From positions 1 to 7,500 of the forward strand of contig JAGVJW010000302.1 of the NCBI GenBank assembly GCA_020050895.1: DNA of 7,500 bases, read 5' to 3'. Positions 6,170 to 7,500 of this stretch are shown here, piece after piece. The position numbers were made by a program, and so were the translations under genes. Origin of the DNA: a bacterium (GTDB taxonomy: Bacteria > Bacteroidota > Ignavibacteria > Kapaibacteriales > Kapaibacteriaceae). Each line of letters starts with the position of its first letter. The stretch's first letter is position 1. The notes below the pieces were generated by a model. It did no database searches and was not told where the DNA came from. It worked only from the letters and a program-made list of their open reading frames with translations.

Positions 6170-7500
6170 TGAATCTTTACTCAGAAATAGATGTTGATGT
6201 ATCCACAGCAAACGAGTTGGGTCTTACAAGTGTTGAATACGACCGTATTTGCGAAATACTTGGACGTACGCCATCGTACACTGAACTGGGAATATTCGGT
6301 GTGATGTGGAGCGAACATTGCTCCTACAAAAATTCAATTCTCCTGCTTAAAACTCTACCGCGCACTGGAAAGAGAATGCTCGTTGCAGCGGGAGAGGAGA
6401 ATGCCGGAGTGATCGACGTCGGCGATGGTTTCGGAATAGTATTTAAGATCGAATCTCACAACCATCCGTCGGCGGTGGAACCGTTTCAGGGAGCTGCAAC
6501 AGGAGTCGGTGGTATTTTGAGAGACATCTTCACCATGGGGGCAAGACCAATCGCTGCGCTGAATTCCTTACGATTTGGTGAGTTGGACAGCGACCATACA
6601 AAGTACTTATTCAAAGGCGTTGTGCACGGTATTGGTACCTATGGCAACTGTTTCGGTGTGCCAACAGTTGGTGGCGAAGTATACTTCGACCGGTGTTATA
6701 CGGATAATCCCCTTGTTAATGCAATGGCCGTTGGAGTAGTTCGAACAGATCGAATGGCATCTGCAACGGCTGAGGGAGTTGGCAACCCTGTCTATCTCAT
6801 GGGTTCGAGTACAGGTAAAGATGGAATCCATGGTGCCTCGTTGCTAGCATCGCGTGAATTTTCTGCCGAGTCGGAAAACATGCGGCCCACCGTACAGGTT
6901 GGTGACCCATTTGCGGAAAAGTTGCTTTTAGAAGCTACGTTGGAGCTCATTGCCAACGGAGTGGTAGTTGGCATTCAGGATATGGGTGCTGCCGGAATAT
7001 CGTGTTCTACATCGGAGATGAGTGCAAAGGGACATGTAGGCATGGACGTCAATCTCGACAAGGTTCCCTTGCGCGAGGTAGATATGTCGGCATACGAAAT
7101 CATGCTGTCCGAGTCTCAAGAACGCATGCTCGTTGTTGTTAAAAATGGTTACAAAGCACAAGCCGAACAGATTTGCGAAAAGTGGGATGTGCCGCTCACT
7201 GAGATAGGCGTTGTTACCGCCGATGGATTTGTCACCATTCGCAAGAGTGGTCAGATTGTTGCCCACATACCTGCAGAAAGTCTTGTCCTGGGTGGAGGTG
7301 CACCTGTGTATGAACGCGAGCGCTCAAAGCCATCCTACTTGCAGCTTACACAACGTAAGGTTGATGTTGGACCGAAACTTCAGCACGATGATTGTACTGG
7401 CACGCTGCTGAAGATGTTATCGTCAGCTACCATTGCCAGTAAACGCTGGGTGTATGAGCAATACGATTCACAGGTTGGAACAAACACTATCATCCGTTCC
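6169..7500 (+). CDS. purL: Phosphoribosylformylglycinamidine synthase subunit PurL (3' end missing)
   Basis: The frame from ATG 6169 is open to the window edge: 444 codons. Homologues of the small type are near 600-750 residues, so a substantial C-terminal part is missing. PurL is the ATP-dependent synthetase subunit converting FGAR to FGAM in purine synthesis; the small form works with PurQ (glutaminase) and PurS. Evidence: MWSEHCSYK with the conserved His50 (46-54), KIESHNHPSAVEPFQGAATGVGG (93-115, start of the first AIR-synthase-like domain), MGARP soon after, GTYGN and PTVGGE further on, STGKDGIHGAS (214-224), DMGAAGIS (272-279 region) and LSESQERML (313-321). The short N-terminus before MWSEHC (about 45 residues) marks the small type, not the long ~1300-residue form with an N-terminal PurS-like region. 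The start shares one base with the accC stop (TGATG), pointing to translational coupling; no Shine-Dalgarno is seen. Confidence 0.96.
   Translation, partial: MNLYSEIDVDVSTANELGLTSVEYDRICEILGRTPSYTELGIFGVMWSEHCSYKNSILLLKTLPRTGKRMLVAAGEENAGVIDVGDGFGIVFKIESHNHPSAVEPFQGAATGVGGILRDIFTMGARPIAALNSLRFGELDSDHTKYLFKGVVHGIGTYGNCFGVPTVGGEVYFDRCYTDNPLVNAMAVGVVRTDRMASATAEGVGNPVYLMGSSTGKDGIHGASLLASREFSAESENMRPTVQVGDPFAEKLLLEATLELIANGVVVGIQDMGAAGISCSTSEMSAKGHVGMDVNLDKVPLREVDMSAYEIMLSESQERMLVVVKNGYKAQAEQICEKWDVPLTEIGVVTADGFVTIRKSGQIVAHIPAESLVLGGGAPVYERERSKPSYLQLTQRKVDVGPKLQHDDCTGTLLKMLSSATIASKRWVYEQYDSQVGTNTIIRS

Noticed and set aside
6928..7266. 112-codon minus-strand open frame opposite purL
   Set aside because: It overlaps a strongly conserved purL region entirely and its translation shows no recognisable domain; it is a shadow frame.

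Overview
The window looks like a chromosomal piece of a member of the Bacteroidota/Chlorobiota (FCB) group. The main evidence is the first gene, whose C-terminus matches the type IX secretion system (T9SS) type A sorting domain, found almost only in that group. Most starts here lack a clear Shine-Dalgarno sequence, which also fits. The single-domain-set style of PurL and the gene mix would suit a Chlorobi/Ignavibacteria/Kapabacteria-like lineage, but the exact taxon is inference.

Layout: all genes are on the + strand. (1) Bases 1-1590 hold the 3' part of a secreted T9SS-cargo protein that runs off the left edge. (2) Bases 1591-1867 are the only non-coding gap. It contains one imperfect hairpin, a weak promoter-like pair and one copy of a 12-base repeat. 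(3) Bases 1868-7500 hold a compact run of four housekeeping genes: a GatB/YqeY-family protein, mutS2, a biotin carboxylase (accC-like), and purL, which runs off the right edge. Junctions in this run are +3, +6 and -1 bases (TGATG overlap), so it is very probably one transcription unit.

The run mixes translation-linked functions (YqeY; MutS2, a collided-ribosome splitting and recombination-control ATPase) with fatty-acid or acyl-CoA carboxylation (biotin carboxylase) and purine synthesis (FGAM synthase). The products are not known to form one pathway; growth-linked co-expression is the simplest reading. All four carry intact family motifs.

I found no tRNA, rRNA, CRISPR, insertion sequence or defence system. 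The least explained item is the T9SS-cargo protein, whose ectodomain I do not recognise. I see no convincing undescribed system in the window; the findings are mostly modest.
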